Below, piece by piece: positions 36,801 to 44,559 of a DNA stretch of 64,000 nucleotides. Location of the stretch: assembly GCF_033095945.1 (NCBI RefSeq), contig NZ_AP026800.1, forward strand, positions 620,001 to 684,000, written 5' to 3'. This DNA comes from Bombiscardovia apis. GTDB lineage: Bacteria; Actinomycetota; Actinomycetes; Actinomycetales; Bifidobacteriaceae. The notes under the pieces were generated by a model. It was not told the origin of the DNA and searched no databases. It was given only the letters and a program-made list of their open reading frames with translations. The position numbers were made by a program, and so were the translations under genes. Every line of letters starts with the position of its first letter. Within the stretch, counting starts at the first letter, position 1.

Positions 36801-37965
36801 CGCGCGAATAGAGGCGGATAGCGATACCGTCAGCCACACGCCCACAGCGGCCTGCCCTCTGGTCTGCCGAAGCTTGGGAGATGGGCTCGATGGGGAGACG
36901 CTGCACTTTACCGGACTTCGAATAGCGCGAAATACGGGCCAAGCCAGGGTCGACCACATAGCGAATGCCGGGAACGGTGAGCGAGGTTTCGGCTACATTA
37001 GTGGCGATAATAATGCGCTGGCGGGAGTGAGATTGGAAGGCGCGGTGTTGCTCTTTGGCAGAAAGTCGGGCATACAGAGGGAGAACTTCGATGGCATCGG
37101 GGCGACTTATGTCTGCCGTGCGGGGGCCAAAGTGGTGGTTGAGTGCTGCTTGATATTCGTGAATGTCGTGCTCGCCAGCGGCGAAGACCAAAATATCGCG
37201 GGGCCCGCTTTCGTGCGAGGAGTGAATCACAAGCTCAGAGCAGGCGCGGGCCACGGCGGTGGGCAGGTCTGCTTCTGCCATCTCTAGCGGGTCACCTGAG
37301 TCCGGATCGAGCTTGGGGCTAGCGAATCCCGGCACCAAATTCATCAATGCAGGCGGGGCGCCAAGAGGCTCATAAATAGTTTGGACCGGATAGGTGCGGC
37401 CGGAGACTTCGATGACGGGAACTCTGGTGCCCAAAGCCTGAGCAAAATGCTCTTGGAACTTCACCGAGTCAATCGTGGCTGAGGTGATGACTAGCTTAAG
37501 GTCGCGCCGCTTGGGCAAGAGGGCGGTCAAATATCCGAGAAGAAAGTCGATGTTGAGGCTGCGCTCGTGGGCCTCGTCTATCACAATCGTGTCGTAGGTC
37601 GTGAGCTTGGGGTCGCGCTGAATCTGGGCCAGCAAGATGCCGTCGGTGACCACTCGCAGCCGGGTTGCGGGGGAGGACTGGTCGTCGAAACGGACCTGAT
37701 AACCCACCTCAGTTCCTAATTCAACATGCAGTTCGGAGGCGATGCGTTCCGCTACTGTGCGGGCGGCCAGGCGGCGGGGCTGGGTGTGTACAATCTGATG
37801 GCCATGCGTGCCCCGGCCCATTTCTAGCAGAATCTTCGGAATCTGCGTCGTTTTACCGGAGCCTGTCTGCCCGGAGACGATGACGACTTGGCTGGAACGA
37901 ACGGCCTGCTCAATCTGGTCGCGCGAGGCAGAAACCGGCAGTTCGCTAGGATAAGTAAACTTCAT
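33853..37965 (-). CDS. hrpA: ATP-dependent RNA helicase HrpA
   Basis: A 1370-residue DEAH-box helicase. Motif I is VVIVSGQTGSGKTTQIPK, motif Ia THTQPRRLAART, motif II VIDEAHERSLNIDFL, motif III SATID, and motif VI DQRAGRCGRVADG. The helicase-associated (HA2) and OB regions follow, then the long C-terminal DUF3418 region that distinguishes HrpA. A Lys/Gln-rich insertion near residue 1050-1090 looks like a lineage-specific linker. Its ATG overlaps the stop of the rsmC-like gene (ATGA), and the next gene begins one base after its stop, so the three form one operon. Confidence 0.96.
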   Translation of the reverse strand: MKFTYPSELPVSASRDQIEQAVRSSQVVIVSGQTGSGKTTQIPKILLEMGRGTHGHQIVHTQPRRLAARTVAERIASELHVELGTEVGYQVRFDDQSSPATRLRVVTDGILLAQIQRDPKLTTYDTIVIDEAHERSLNIDFLLGYLTALLPKRRDLKLVITSATIDSVKFQEHFAQALGTRVPVIEVSGRTYPVQTIYEPLGAPPALMNLVPGFASPKLDPDSGDPLEMAEADLPTAVARACSELVIHSSHESGPRDILVFAAGEHDIHEYQAALNHHFGPRTADISRPDAIEVLPLYARLSAKEQHRAFQSHSRQRIIIATNVAETSLTVPGIRYVVDPGLARISRYSKSGKVQRLPIEPISQASADQRAGRCGRVADGIAIRLYSREDYETRPRFTEPEILRTSLGAVVLHMLSVGVARTAQDVSDFGFIDPPDMRAVADGFNELTELGAIDRQRGDIRLNPMGRKLARIPIDIRLGRMILEAAHSATPNTVAAVIVVVAFLSLQDPRERPDEKREEADRLHARFADSSSDFISVLNLWHYCFPEGSKAVSSSTLRRLSKSEFLSFLRLRQWHDLYQQLTHMCQEMHITVGDPKPDSRPKPEIAALPQAQQGRGSLACSWDNDGVHKAMLAGLLSNIGMQVIVEPKASQFTGLKGAARARAIKQAEKRSHNDYRGARGTRFAIFPGSNVVKSPPTWIMSAGLVETSRLWARYCAAIDPAWAERLAGSLTRVTYAEPHWSASKGAAVASSTVLLYGLPIVNARPVLWGSINPAQARDFLIRQGLVEGDVRQRFSYDSFIEDNRQILEEASDEASKTRLVAQTASEEDLVDFYNERLPQDITSLAALGKWWKGEHQKHPDFLTFDPSQIDRLNQSEASARPGDYPDHWHTRGSDGSPIDLRLSYVYDPHSADDGVTVHIPLAALNRLTPEQFTWNVPGLLDELIVATIKSLPKALRVQFVPAPDTARAIREWIDEHYPSLPAAGPADAGQGEESAQWPPFDQVFTQAAIEVVGAQIHPQVFSAEQQERLAPYLRITFAVEEPLNKGKRTTGKDSKQAKPKASGQPNKTQVSRSSQVKLLGKSKSLPALQKQFAEPARRSAQDRVSSKAEQAAKEGQIVKQANLLQRSGATTVSRSEMLWKGALDTLRLPSERVSSRWLSREALMLASAPYPSTKALVEDLQLAAVKQLLPQIAELPSDQALTEAVYKVSGVFEDKVYEIAQQVIAILQRYAEVDKAVSGPADLPLLSVLQWVRDHIAGLVCTGFIGKTAPQALPQLSKYLHADLMRLQKARSDRNRDVRWAWQADEAQHLVDKAHTKASKQPAGPRREALLAKAEQARWMLEEFYVSLWAQELGTNEPVSLQRIRKVLEE

Positions 37966-38603
37966 GGACGCGTGACCTCAACCACCCGGTAGCCCTTAGA
38001 AGACGCATATTTGGAAGCCTCCCAGCCTTGGGGAAGCTGCCCATTGAGCCAAGTAATGAGCGAATCTGAGCCCAAGTTGCGCTGGACCACTAAATATGCC
38101 GAGCCGCCTTGAGAGAGTCGGGGCAAATACGTCATTAAGAGATTGTGGAGGACTTCTTTGCCTACTCGGATGGGTGGATTGGACCAAATTTGGTCAAAGC
38201 TAAGGTCTGCGGGCAAGTCTTGAGCCGTGACAGCTTCGATATTGCTTACCCCGTTGAGCATGGCACTGCTGCGCGTGAGCTCAAGGGCGCGCTCGTTGAT
38301 GTCGAGCGCCCAAACCTTGGCTCGAGGGCTTAAAAGGGCCACGTGGAGGGCGATGGGCCCCCAGCCGCAGCCTAAGTCTAAAATATTGCCGCTCTGGGCA
38401 GGTGCGGGCGCATGACGCAAGAGTACGGATGTGCCCAAATCGAGGCGGGAGGCAGAAAATACGCCATTAGAAACCTCTACGTGGCGGTCGGCTCCAGCGA
38501 GTTTGACGCTGAGCTGTCGGCGGCGGTCCTCAGAGCTGGGTTGGGCCGAAAAATATTGCTCATCCCTACGCACTCCTGTTTCCTGCCCCTCGCTCACGCT
38601 CAC
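37962..38603 (-). CDS. RsmC-like SAM-dependent methyltransferase
   Basis: A 213-residue class I methyltransferase. Motif I is ILDLGCGWGPIALHVA, the acidic residue of motif II is ALDINERALELT, and motif IV is the N-methyltransferase motif NPPI in DQIWSNPPIRVGK. The fold and motif match RsmC (16S rRNA guanine-N2) and RlmG, but only the catalytic half is present, as in many Gram-positive homologues. GTG start after AGAGGGAG; a second GTG lies two codons on. It is the first gene of the operon with hrpA. Confidence 0.9.
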   Translation of the reverse strand: MSVSEGQETGVRRDEQYFSAQPSSEDRRRQLSVKLAGADRHVEVSNGVFSASRLDLGTSVLLRHAPAPAQSGNILDLGCGWGPIALHVALLSPRAKVWALDINERALELTRSSAMLNGVSNIEAVTAQDLPADLSFDQIWSNPPIRVGKEVLHNLLMTYLPRLSQGGSAYLVVQRNLGSDSLITWLNGQLPQGWEASKYASSKGYRVVEVTRP

Positions 38604-38790
38604 TGCTCCCTCTCTTCATTTCTGCTGCTTACACTCGCAGCACATACGCTCTTTGATTGTATCTGCCGACATGGTCTAGCAAGCGCTGGGTGAACACGCT
38701 AGGCTTAGGATAGGGGCGCTCTTGGCTCAAGGCTGATTGGGGATAGGATAGCTATAGAGTAAAGAGCACCAATTCTTAAGAGAGGTGTCA

Positions 38791-40320
38791 GTGACCCAAG
38801 AGTCCACAAACATGCAAACTGCCCAAGGGGCGGATCAGTCGCAAGTCCTGCGCGAAGAGGCGCTTTTGGAAGGGCAATCACAGGTGTTGCTCGACGAGAG
38901 CGGCGAACAAGCGCGTTTGCGCGAAGACGAAGCCTGGCAGGAGCGCGAGCGGCGCAATCTGTTTAAGCATGTAGAAGGCTTGGGTGAGCTTGAAGACATC
39001 ACTGAAGTTGAATACCGCAAGGTGCGTTTGGAGCGGGTGGTGTTGGTAGGGGTGTATTCCTCTGCTCAGACCAGTCCAGACGAGGCGGAAGAATCCCTGC
39101 GCGAGCTGGCGGCCTTAGCGCAAACGGCAGGCGCAGAGGTATTAGATGGTCTACTTCAGCAGCGAGATAGACCAGATGCTGCCACCTATGTAGGTTCAGG
39201 CAAGGCGAAAGAATTAGCCAATGTCGTGGCTGCACAAGAGGCCGATACTATTATCGTTGATGACGATCTTCATCCCTCCCAGCGCCGAGCCTTGGAAGAC
39301 GTTACCAAGGTCAAGGTGGTGGACCGTACGGCTTTGATTCTCGACATTTTTGCCCAGCATGCTACCAGTCGTGAGGGTAAGGCGCAGGTGCAGTTGGCTC
39401 AGCTTGAATATCTGTTGCCTCGCTTGCGTGGTTGGGGTGGCTCGCTTTCTCGGCAGGCAGGCGGTCAGGCTGCAGGGCAGTCCGGTGGTATTGGCTCGCG
39501 CGGCCCTGGTGAGACGAAAATCGAGACCGACCGGCGGGTAATTCGTAAGCAAATTTCGAGGCTCAAGCGTCAAATTCAGCAGATGGCGCCGGCGCGAGAA
39601 GTCAAGCGTGGCTCTCGCAGACGCCATGGTTTGCCTACCGTAGCTGTTGTGGGATATACGAACGCAGGTAAATCTTCGCTTACGAATCGCCTGACTGGCT
39701 CCGCTGAGCTTGTGGAAAACGCGCTTTTCGCAACTCTCGATACTGCTGTACGCCGGGCCAAGGCGAGTGACGGACGGCTCTACGCGCTTGTTGATACCGT
39801 AGGGTTCGTGCGCCGCCTGCCTACCCAGCTGGTCGAGGCTTTCAAATCAACGTTGGAAGAGGTGTCTCAGTCCGACGTTATTGTCCACGTGGTCGATGGA
39901 TCCCATCCCGATCCCTTCGCACAGATTGAAGCAGTCGACAAGATTCTGTCTCAGATCGAAGGAACCGAAGGCATTCCGCGGGTTCTGGCTTTCAACAAGG
40001 CTGACAGGATGGACCAGGCTGCTCGCGAGCGGGTCAGTCAGCTTGAATCTGAGGCTTACATCGTCTCAGCTCGCACTGGCGAGGGGGTTGATGCCCTCCG
40101 CCAGCGGGTTGAAGATATCCTGCCTAAGCCCAGCGTACGAGTCGAAGCTAAGCTGCCATACTCCGCTGGCGCTCTGCTCTCACGGGTGCGTGAATACGGG
40201 CAGGTAGTGAGCGTGGACTATCAGGGTGAAGGCATTGAGCTAGTGGCCGATGTTGACGACCAGTTGGCAGCTCAACTGATGGATGTGGCCCTTGACGGTG
40301 CTGTAGGAGAATCTCAATAG
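38791..40320 (+). CDS. hflX: GTPase HflX
   Basis: A 509-residue ribosome-associated GTPase, which in well-studied bacteria splits stalled 70S ribosomes. The N-terminal HflX domain contains DEAEESLRELAALAQTAGAEV and ATYVGSGKAKELANVV. The glycine-rich linker is LPRLRGWGGSLSRQAGG, and the G domain has VVGYTNAGKSSLTNRL, DTVGF and NKAD. AGAGG lies five bases before the GTG at 38791; an alternative GTG at 38785 is in frame. It is divergent from the rsmC-hrpA operon. Confidence 0.95.
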   Translation: MTQESTNMQTAQGADQSQVLREEALLEGQSQVLLDESGEQARLREDEAWQERERRNLFKHVEGLGELEDITEVEYRKVRLERVVLVGVYSSAQTSPDEAEESLRELAALAQTAGAEVLDGLLQQRDRPDAATYVGSGKAKELANVVAAQEADTIIVDDDLHPSQRRALEDVTKVKVVDRTALILDIFAQHATSREGKAQVQLAQLEYLLPRLRGWGGSLSRQAGGQAAGQSGGIGSRGPGETKIETDRRVIRKQISRLKRQIQQMAPAREVKRGSRRRHGLPTVAVVGYTNAGKSSLTNRLTGSAELVENALFATLDTAVRRAKASDGRLYALVDTVGFVRRLPTQLVEAFKSTLEEVSQSDVIVHVVDGSHPDPFAQIEAVDKILSQIEGTEGIPRVLAFNKADRMDQAARERVSQLESEAYIVSARTGEGVDALRQRVEDILPKPSVRVEAKLPYSAGALLSRVREYGQVVSVDYQGEGIELVADVDDQLAAQLMDVALDGAVGESQ

Positions 40321-40537
40321 CAGGGGCGCGAAACGCTCGGGCAGGAGACTTGCAATAGCCAGCAGCACGGTGGTAAGAGCTGGGGCTTATGCCTTGTCTT
40401 GAGTGCTTTCTTGCGCTGTGAGCGTATATGTGCGCGCTTGGCCGCGTTTTGGAAAAACGTCAACAAGTGTGGATAGAGTTAAGACGTTGAATAATGATGG
40501 CTCTTCGACCCGAGGGGTCTCATAAAGAGAGGTCTGA

Positions 40538-41506
<969 letters not shown>

Positions 41507-41533
41507 GCCTTAAAAGCTCTGATACACTGGTCC

Positions 41534-41549
41534 ACCCCTGCACAGGGGT
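41534..41549 (+). promoter_or_regulatory. 16-bp inverted repeat in the leader of the CDF transporter
   Basis: ACCCCTG-CA-CAGGGGT is a perfect palindrome with a two-base centre, 38 bases before the transporter ATG. The flanks also hold CTGATAC and GTATCAG, which could pair around it. It is a candidate metal-regulator operator or a leader structure. Confidence 0.4.
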
Positions 41550-41587
41550 AGCTAGGAACTATTCTCAGTATCAGACAGGAGACCAGC

Positions 41588-42568
41588 ATGGCTCATACTC
41601 ACCAATCCATAAGCCCGAATAGGCAAGAGGCAGATGGAGCGAGCGGGGGAGGCCATGCTGGTCTTTCTTCATCTCAAAGTCACAGTCGGCGCTTAATGCT
41701 GACTTTAAGCTTTTCAACCACTGTTTTCTTAGTTGAAGTAGTGGGTGCTATTCTCACTAACAGCTTGGCTCTGCTGGTCGATGCTGCCCATATGCTCACC
41801 GATATTGCCATGCTTGCAGCTGCGACCGTGACGGCAATTCTTATGCAGCGCAAGCCGACTTCCAAGCGCACTTGGGGCTGGGCTCGGCTTGAGGTGTTGA
41901 CGGCTGCTTTGGGTTCAATGGTGTTGTTTGTCGTTGGTATTTACGCTGTGATTGAAGCTGGATTGCGTCTCTTTTCGGGAGAAGCTGAGCAGGTAAAATC
42001 GCCTAGCTTCTTGCTCTTCTTTGGCGCGGTGGGCGTTGCTGCAAACCTGTGTTCACTGCTGATTTTGTATACTCAGCGCTCTGATAATCTCAATATGAAA
42101 GCCGCCTTCCTTGAGGTTATGAATGACGCTCTGGGATCATTTGCTGTGGTGATTTCTGCAGCTGTTATGCTCATAACTGGTTGGGGAGCTTTCGATTCCA
42201 TCGCGGGCGGTGTTATAGCTATTATGATGGTGCCTCGTGCGGCATCGCTCTTCTTGAGCAGTGTTAAAATTCTTTTGGAAGAAACACCTTCAGAGTTGGA
42301 TGTTGATCAAGTGCGCGAACATTTGGAGAGGGTTCCCGGTGTAGTAGCAGTACACGATTTGCATGCCAATACTGTGGCCAGCGGTATGCCTCAGCTTTCA
42401 GCTCACGTGACCGTGAAGGCAGGCAGCACTATGGAGGAGTCGGGTGTCATGCTGGCTAAGATGCAGGATTGCTTGCTGGAGCACTTCCCGGTCAGTATTG
42501 AGCACACTACCTTCCAGATTGAGCCAGCAGATTACAAAGAGCGGCACAGTGAGCATTTAGATATGTAG
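41588..42568 (+). CDS. Cation diffusion facilitator (metal exporter)
   Basis: A 326-residue CDF protein with six membrane segments and a cytoplasmic C-terminal domain, exporting zinc or related divalent metals by proton exchange. The N-terminus is His/Ser-rich. The TM2 metal motif is intact (DAAHMLTD, HxxxD), while the TM5 motif reads LEVMNDALGS, with Glu where zinc exporters usually have His. Metal preference is therefore uncertain. CAGGAG precedes the ATG. It follows ldh but has its own leader with an inverted repeat and ends at a terminator shared with lexA. Confidence 0.92.
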   Translation: MAHTHQSISPNRQEADGASGGGHAGLSSSQSHSRRLMLTLSFSTTVFLVEVVGAILTNSLALLVDAAHMLTDIAMLAAATVTAILMQRKPTSKRTWGWARLEVLTAALGSMVLFVVGIYAVIEAGLRLFSGEAEQVKSPSFLLFFGAVGVAANLCSLLILYTQRSDNLNMKAAFLEVMNDALGSFAVVISAAVMLITGWGAFDSIAGGVIAIMMVPRAASLFLSSVKILLEETPSELDVDQVREHLERVPGVVAVHDLHANTVASGMPQLSAHVTVKAGSTMEESGVMLAKMQDCLLEHFPVSIEHTTFQIEPADYKERHSEHLDM

Positions 42569-42623
42569 CTGAGACTGCGCTAGAAGTTCGGATCCGCGCA
42601 GAGAGCAGATTGCGAACTTGAAT

Positions 42624-42660
42624 AAGGGTGGCAAGTGGCATGGAGTCGCTTGCCACCCTT
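42624..42660. terminator. Bidirectional terminator between CDF and lexA
   Basis: AAGGGTGGCAAG and CTTGCCACCCTT form a perfect 12-bp stem around a 13-base loop, with a further T-A pair outside. It separates the convergent transporter and lexA genes. Confidence 0.93.
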
Positions 42661-42716
42661 ACTGTTTGTTGAACCGGTGTACGAGCGGCCCCGCCTGCTG
42701 GTGAGAAGAATCTTGT

Positions 42717-43454
42717 CTATACCCTTCTCAGTACGGTTACGACCTTGCCCATAATCTTGGCATCTGTGCCGTCGATAGGGGAGTATGCGGGATTGTGGGG
42801 CATGAGCCAGACGTGGCCAGCTTCCCTGCGGAAGGTTTTTACGGTAGCTTCATCGTCTAGTAAAGCTGCCACGATGTCGCCGTTTTCGGCCTCACTCTGC
42901 TCACGGACTACGACGAAGTCGCCGTCGCAGATAGCAGCTTCAATCATGGAGTCTCCGTGGACTTCAAGCATGAAAAGCTGACCGTTGCCGGTGAGGCGCT
43001 CTGGCAAGCGCATAACGTCGTCTACATGTTGCTCGGCGGTAATGGGTTGACCGGCAGCAATACGCCCAACAAGAGGCACGTCGTGCGAGTGCTCGATGGA
43101 TTCGCTGTTGCTGGTGAACTGATTGGGGAAATCAATAACAACAGCATGCTGATGGCTGGATTGTGCCTGCGGCTCTACTTCCTCAACTAGCTCGATAGCC
43201 CGACCCTTATTAGCATTGGTGCGAATGTATCCCAACTCCTCAAGTACTTGGAGCTGATGCTTGACCGATGAAGGACTCTTTAGTCCAGAAGAAAGACCGA
43301 TTTCACGATAGGAGGGAGCAAAGCCTTTGCTGGTGAGATGAGCGCGGATAGCGTCTAAAACTCGCTGCTGCCGTTCGGTCAGTTCGGCTTTCTTGACTGT
43401 TTGGCCATTGTCTGTGCCTGCCTGGTTCGGCCCGGTGAAGGGTATGGTGCCCAC
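42717..43454 (-). CDS. lexA: SOS repressor LexA
   Basis: A 245-residue repressor-protease. The winged helix-turn-helix is LTERQQRVLDAIRAHLTSKGFAPSYREIG, then LKSPSSVKHQLQVLEELGYI. The self-cleavage site is Ala-Gly in VGRIAAGQPI. The catalytic Ser is in VHGDSMIEAAI and the Lys in ATVKTFRR. I chose the GTG at 43454, seven bases after AAAGGAG; a longer frame would run through the operator region. Several SOS boxes lie just upstream, so it represses itself and the divergent LysM gene. Confidence 0.97.
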   Translation of the reverse strand: MGTIPFTGPNQAGTDNGQTVKKAELTERQQRVLDAIRAHLTSKGFAPSYREIGLSSGLKSPSSVKHQLQVLEELGYIRTNANKGRAIELVEEVEPQAQSSHQHAVVIDFPNQFTSNSESIEHSHDVPLVGRIAAGQPITAEQHVDDVMRLPERLTGNGQLFMLEVHGDSMIEAAICDGDFVVVREQSEAENGDIVAALLDDEATVKTFRREAGHVWLMPHNPAYSPIDGTDAKIMGKVVTVLRRV

Positions 43455-43486
43455 GGGGACTCCTTTCGCTGTAAGCAATAGCATAG

Positions 43487-43587
43487 CGAACAAATGAACG
43501 AAAATCAAACAAATGTTCGAACTGGCCTTGCACTCTTTGGAAATATGTGTCAGTATTAGAACACATGTTCGATAGAACGGATGTTCG
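43487..43587. promoter_or_regulatory. Cluster of four SOS boxes between lexA and the LysM gene
   Basis: The actinobacterial SOS box is CGAAC-N4-GTTCG. Four candidates are visible: 43487-43500 (CGAACAAATGAACG, half site good), 43506-43519 (CAAACAAATGTTCG), 43558-43571 (AGAACACATGTTCG) and 43574-43587 (AGAACGGATGTTCG). The last three keep the right half GTTCG perfectly. They lie between the divergent starts of lexA and the LysM gene. Confidence 0.85.
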
Positions 43588-43603
43588 GATGAAGGAGCCA
43601 GTG

Positions 43604-44005
43604 ATGAGCGGAGCAGTACTTGAAGCGGGTCGCACCACTAGCCATACAATGCGCGTTGGGGGCAGCTGCGTAGCTGGGCGTGCGCAACAAATGAGGTCTA
43701 GAGGCAAGAATCGGGTTGTGCTCACCCTAAGGGGCAAAGTGGTAGCTGTAGGGCTAGCCTTGAGTTTAGCGGCCACTGGCATTGGCTTCTTAGCTGGTGG
43801 TACTCAGGCTCATTCTGTCAGCGGTGTCCAAGAGGTCATTAGTTATACTGTTCGCCCAGGAGATAATCTGTGGACCTATGCGAGCATGGTGACGCCCGAG
43901 GGCGGTGACATCTCTCATAGTGTTGACGAACTCATGGAACTCAATAATTTAAGTTCACCGGTCTTGCAAACGGGGCAGAGGATTATCGTGCCGAATCTTA
44001 GTTGA
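43604..44005 (+). CDS. LysM-domain membrane protein, probable SOS division inhibitor
   Basis: A 133-residue protein with a membrane segment at about 45-65 ([25 protein letters not shown]) and a C-terminal LysM domain ([15 protein letters not shown] ... [10 protein letters not shown]) that binds peptidoglycan. Its place, divergent from lexA with SOS boxes between and nrdR downstream, is that of yneA (Bacillus), divS (Corynebacterium) and chiZ/Rv2719c (Mycobacterium), small proteins that halt septation after DNA damage. The role is inferred from position. The ATG at 43604 follows AAGGAG; a longer frame would include the SOS boxes. Confidence 0.85.
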   Translation: MSGAVLEAGRTTSHTMRVGGSCVAGRAQQMRSRGKNRVVLTLRGKVVAVGLALSLAATGIGFLAGGTQAHSVSGVQEVISYTVRPGDNLWTYASMVTPEGGDISHSVDELMELNNLSSPVLQTGQRIIVPNLS

Positions 44006-44066
44006 TATACCGGCGCAACGCGGCGAATCTTCACATTTGGCAGCTAAACGGCTATTATCGGGTGAT

Positions 44067-44531
44067 ATGCACTGTCCTTTCTGTCAGAACCCAGACACTA
44101 AAGTAGTTGATACGCGTATAAGCGATGATGGCTACGCGATTCGTCGACGCCGAGAATGCCCAAAATGCGCCCGGCGATTCACAACGATAGAAACCTCGGC
44201 ATTGATGGTGCAAAAGCAGTCAGGTAACAGCGAGGCATTTAATAGAGATAAGGTAATCTCTGGCGTGCGTAAAGCATGTCAAGGGCGCCATATTGAAGAG
44301 GATGCACTCAAGCAGTTGGGGCAGCAAGTAGAAGAAGACTTGCGCTCTCGCGGCCTTGCCCAAGTTAATTCCGATGAAGTAGGTAAAGCAATCCTGCGAC
44401 CGTTGCGAAAGCTTGACGAAGTTGCCTACCTGCGCTTCGCCTCTGTCTATCAAAACTTCAACGGTCTCGAAGACTTCCAGAATGCCATTGATGACCTTCG
44501 TAACGAAGATTCACATGAGCAGCAGTCTTGA
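44067..44531 (+). CDS. nrdR: Transcriptional repressor NrdR
   Basis: A 154-residue ATP-cone repressor of ribonucleotide reductase genes. The zinc ribbon is HCPFC...CPKC, then [18 protein letters not shown], and the ATP-cone domain spans about 45-140 ([43 protein letters not shown]). NrdR proteins start at MHCPFC, so I chose the ATG at 44067 even though the frame extends farther. It follows the LysM gene on the same strand; the lexA-LysM-nrdR grouping is conserved in Actinobacteria. Confidence 0.96.
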   Translation: MHCPFCQNPDTKVVDTRISDDGYAIRRRRECPKCARRFTTIETSALMVQKQSGNSEAFNRDKVISGVRKACQGRHIEEDALKQLGQQVEEDLRSRGLAQVNSDEVGKAILRPLRKLDEVAYLRFASVYQNFNGLEDFQNAIDDLRNEDSHEQQS

Positions 44532-44559
44532 TGTAGAAGCTGCCTTTTTGGGCGCAGAA

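Noticed and set aside
38412..38693. A 93-codon plus-strand frame between rsmC and hflX
   Set aside because: It is largely antisense to the rsmC-like gene; the hydrophobic tail is chance, and there is no ribosome-binding site.
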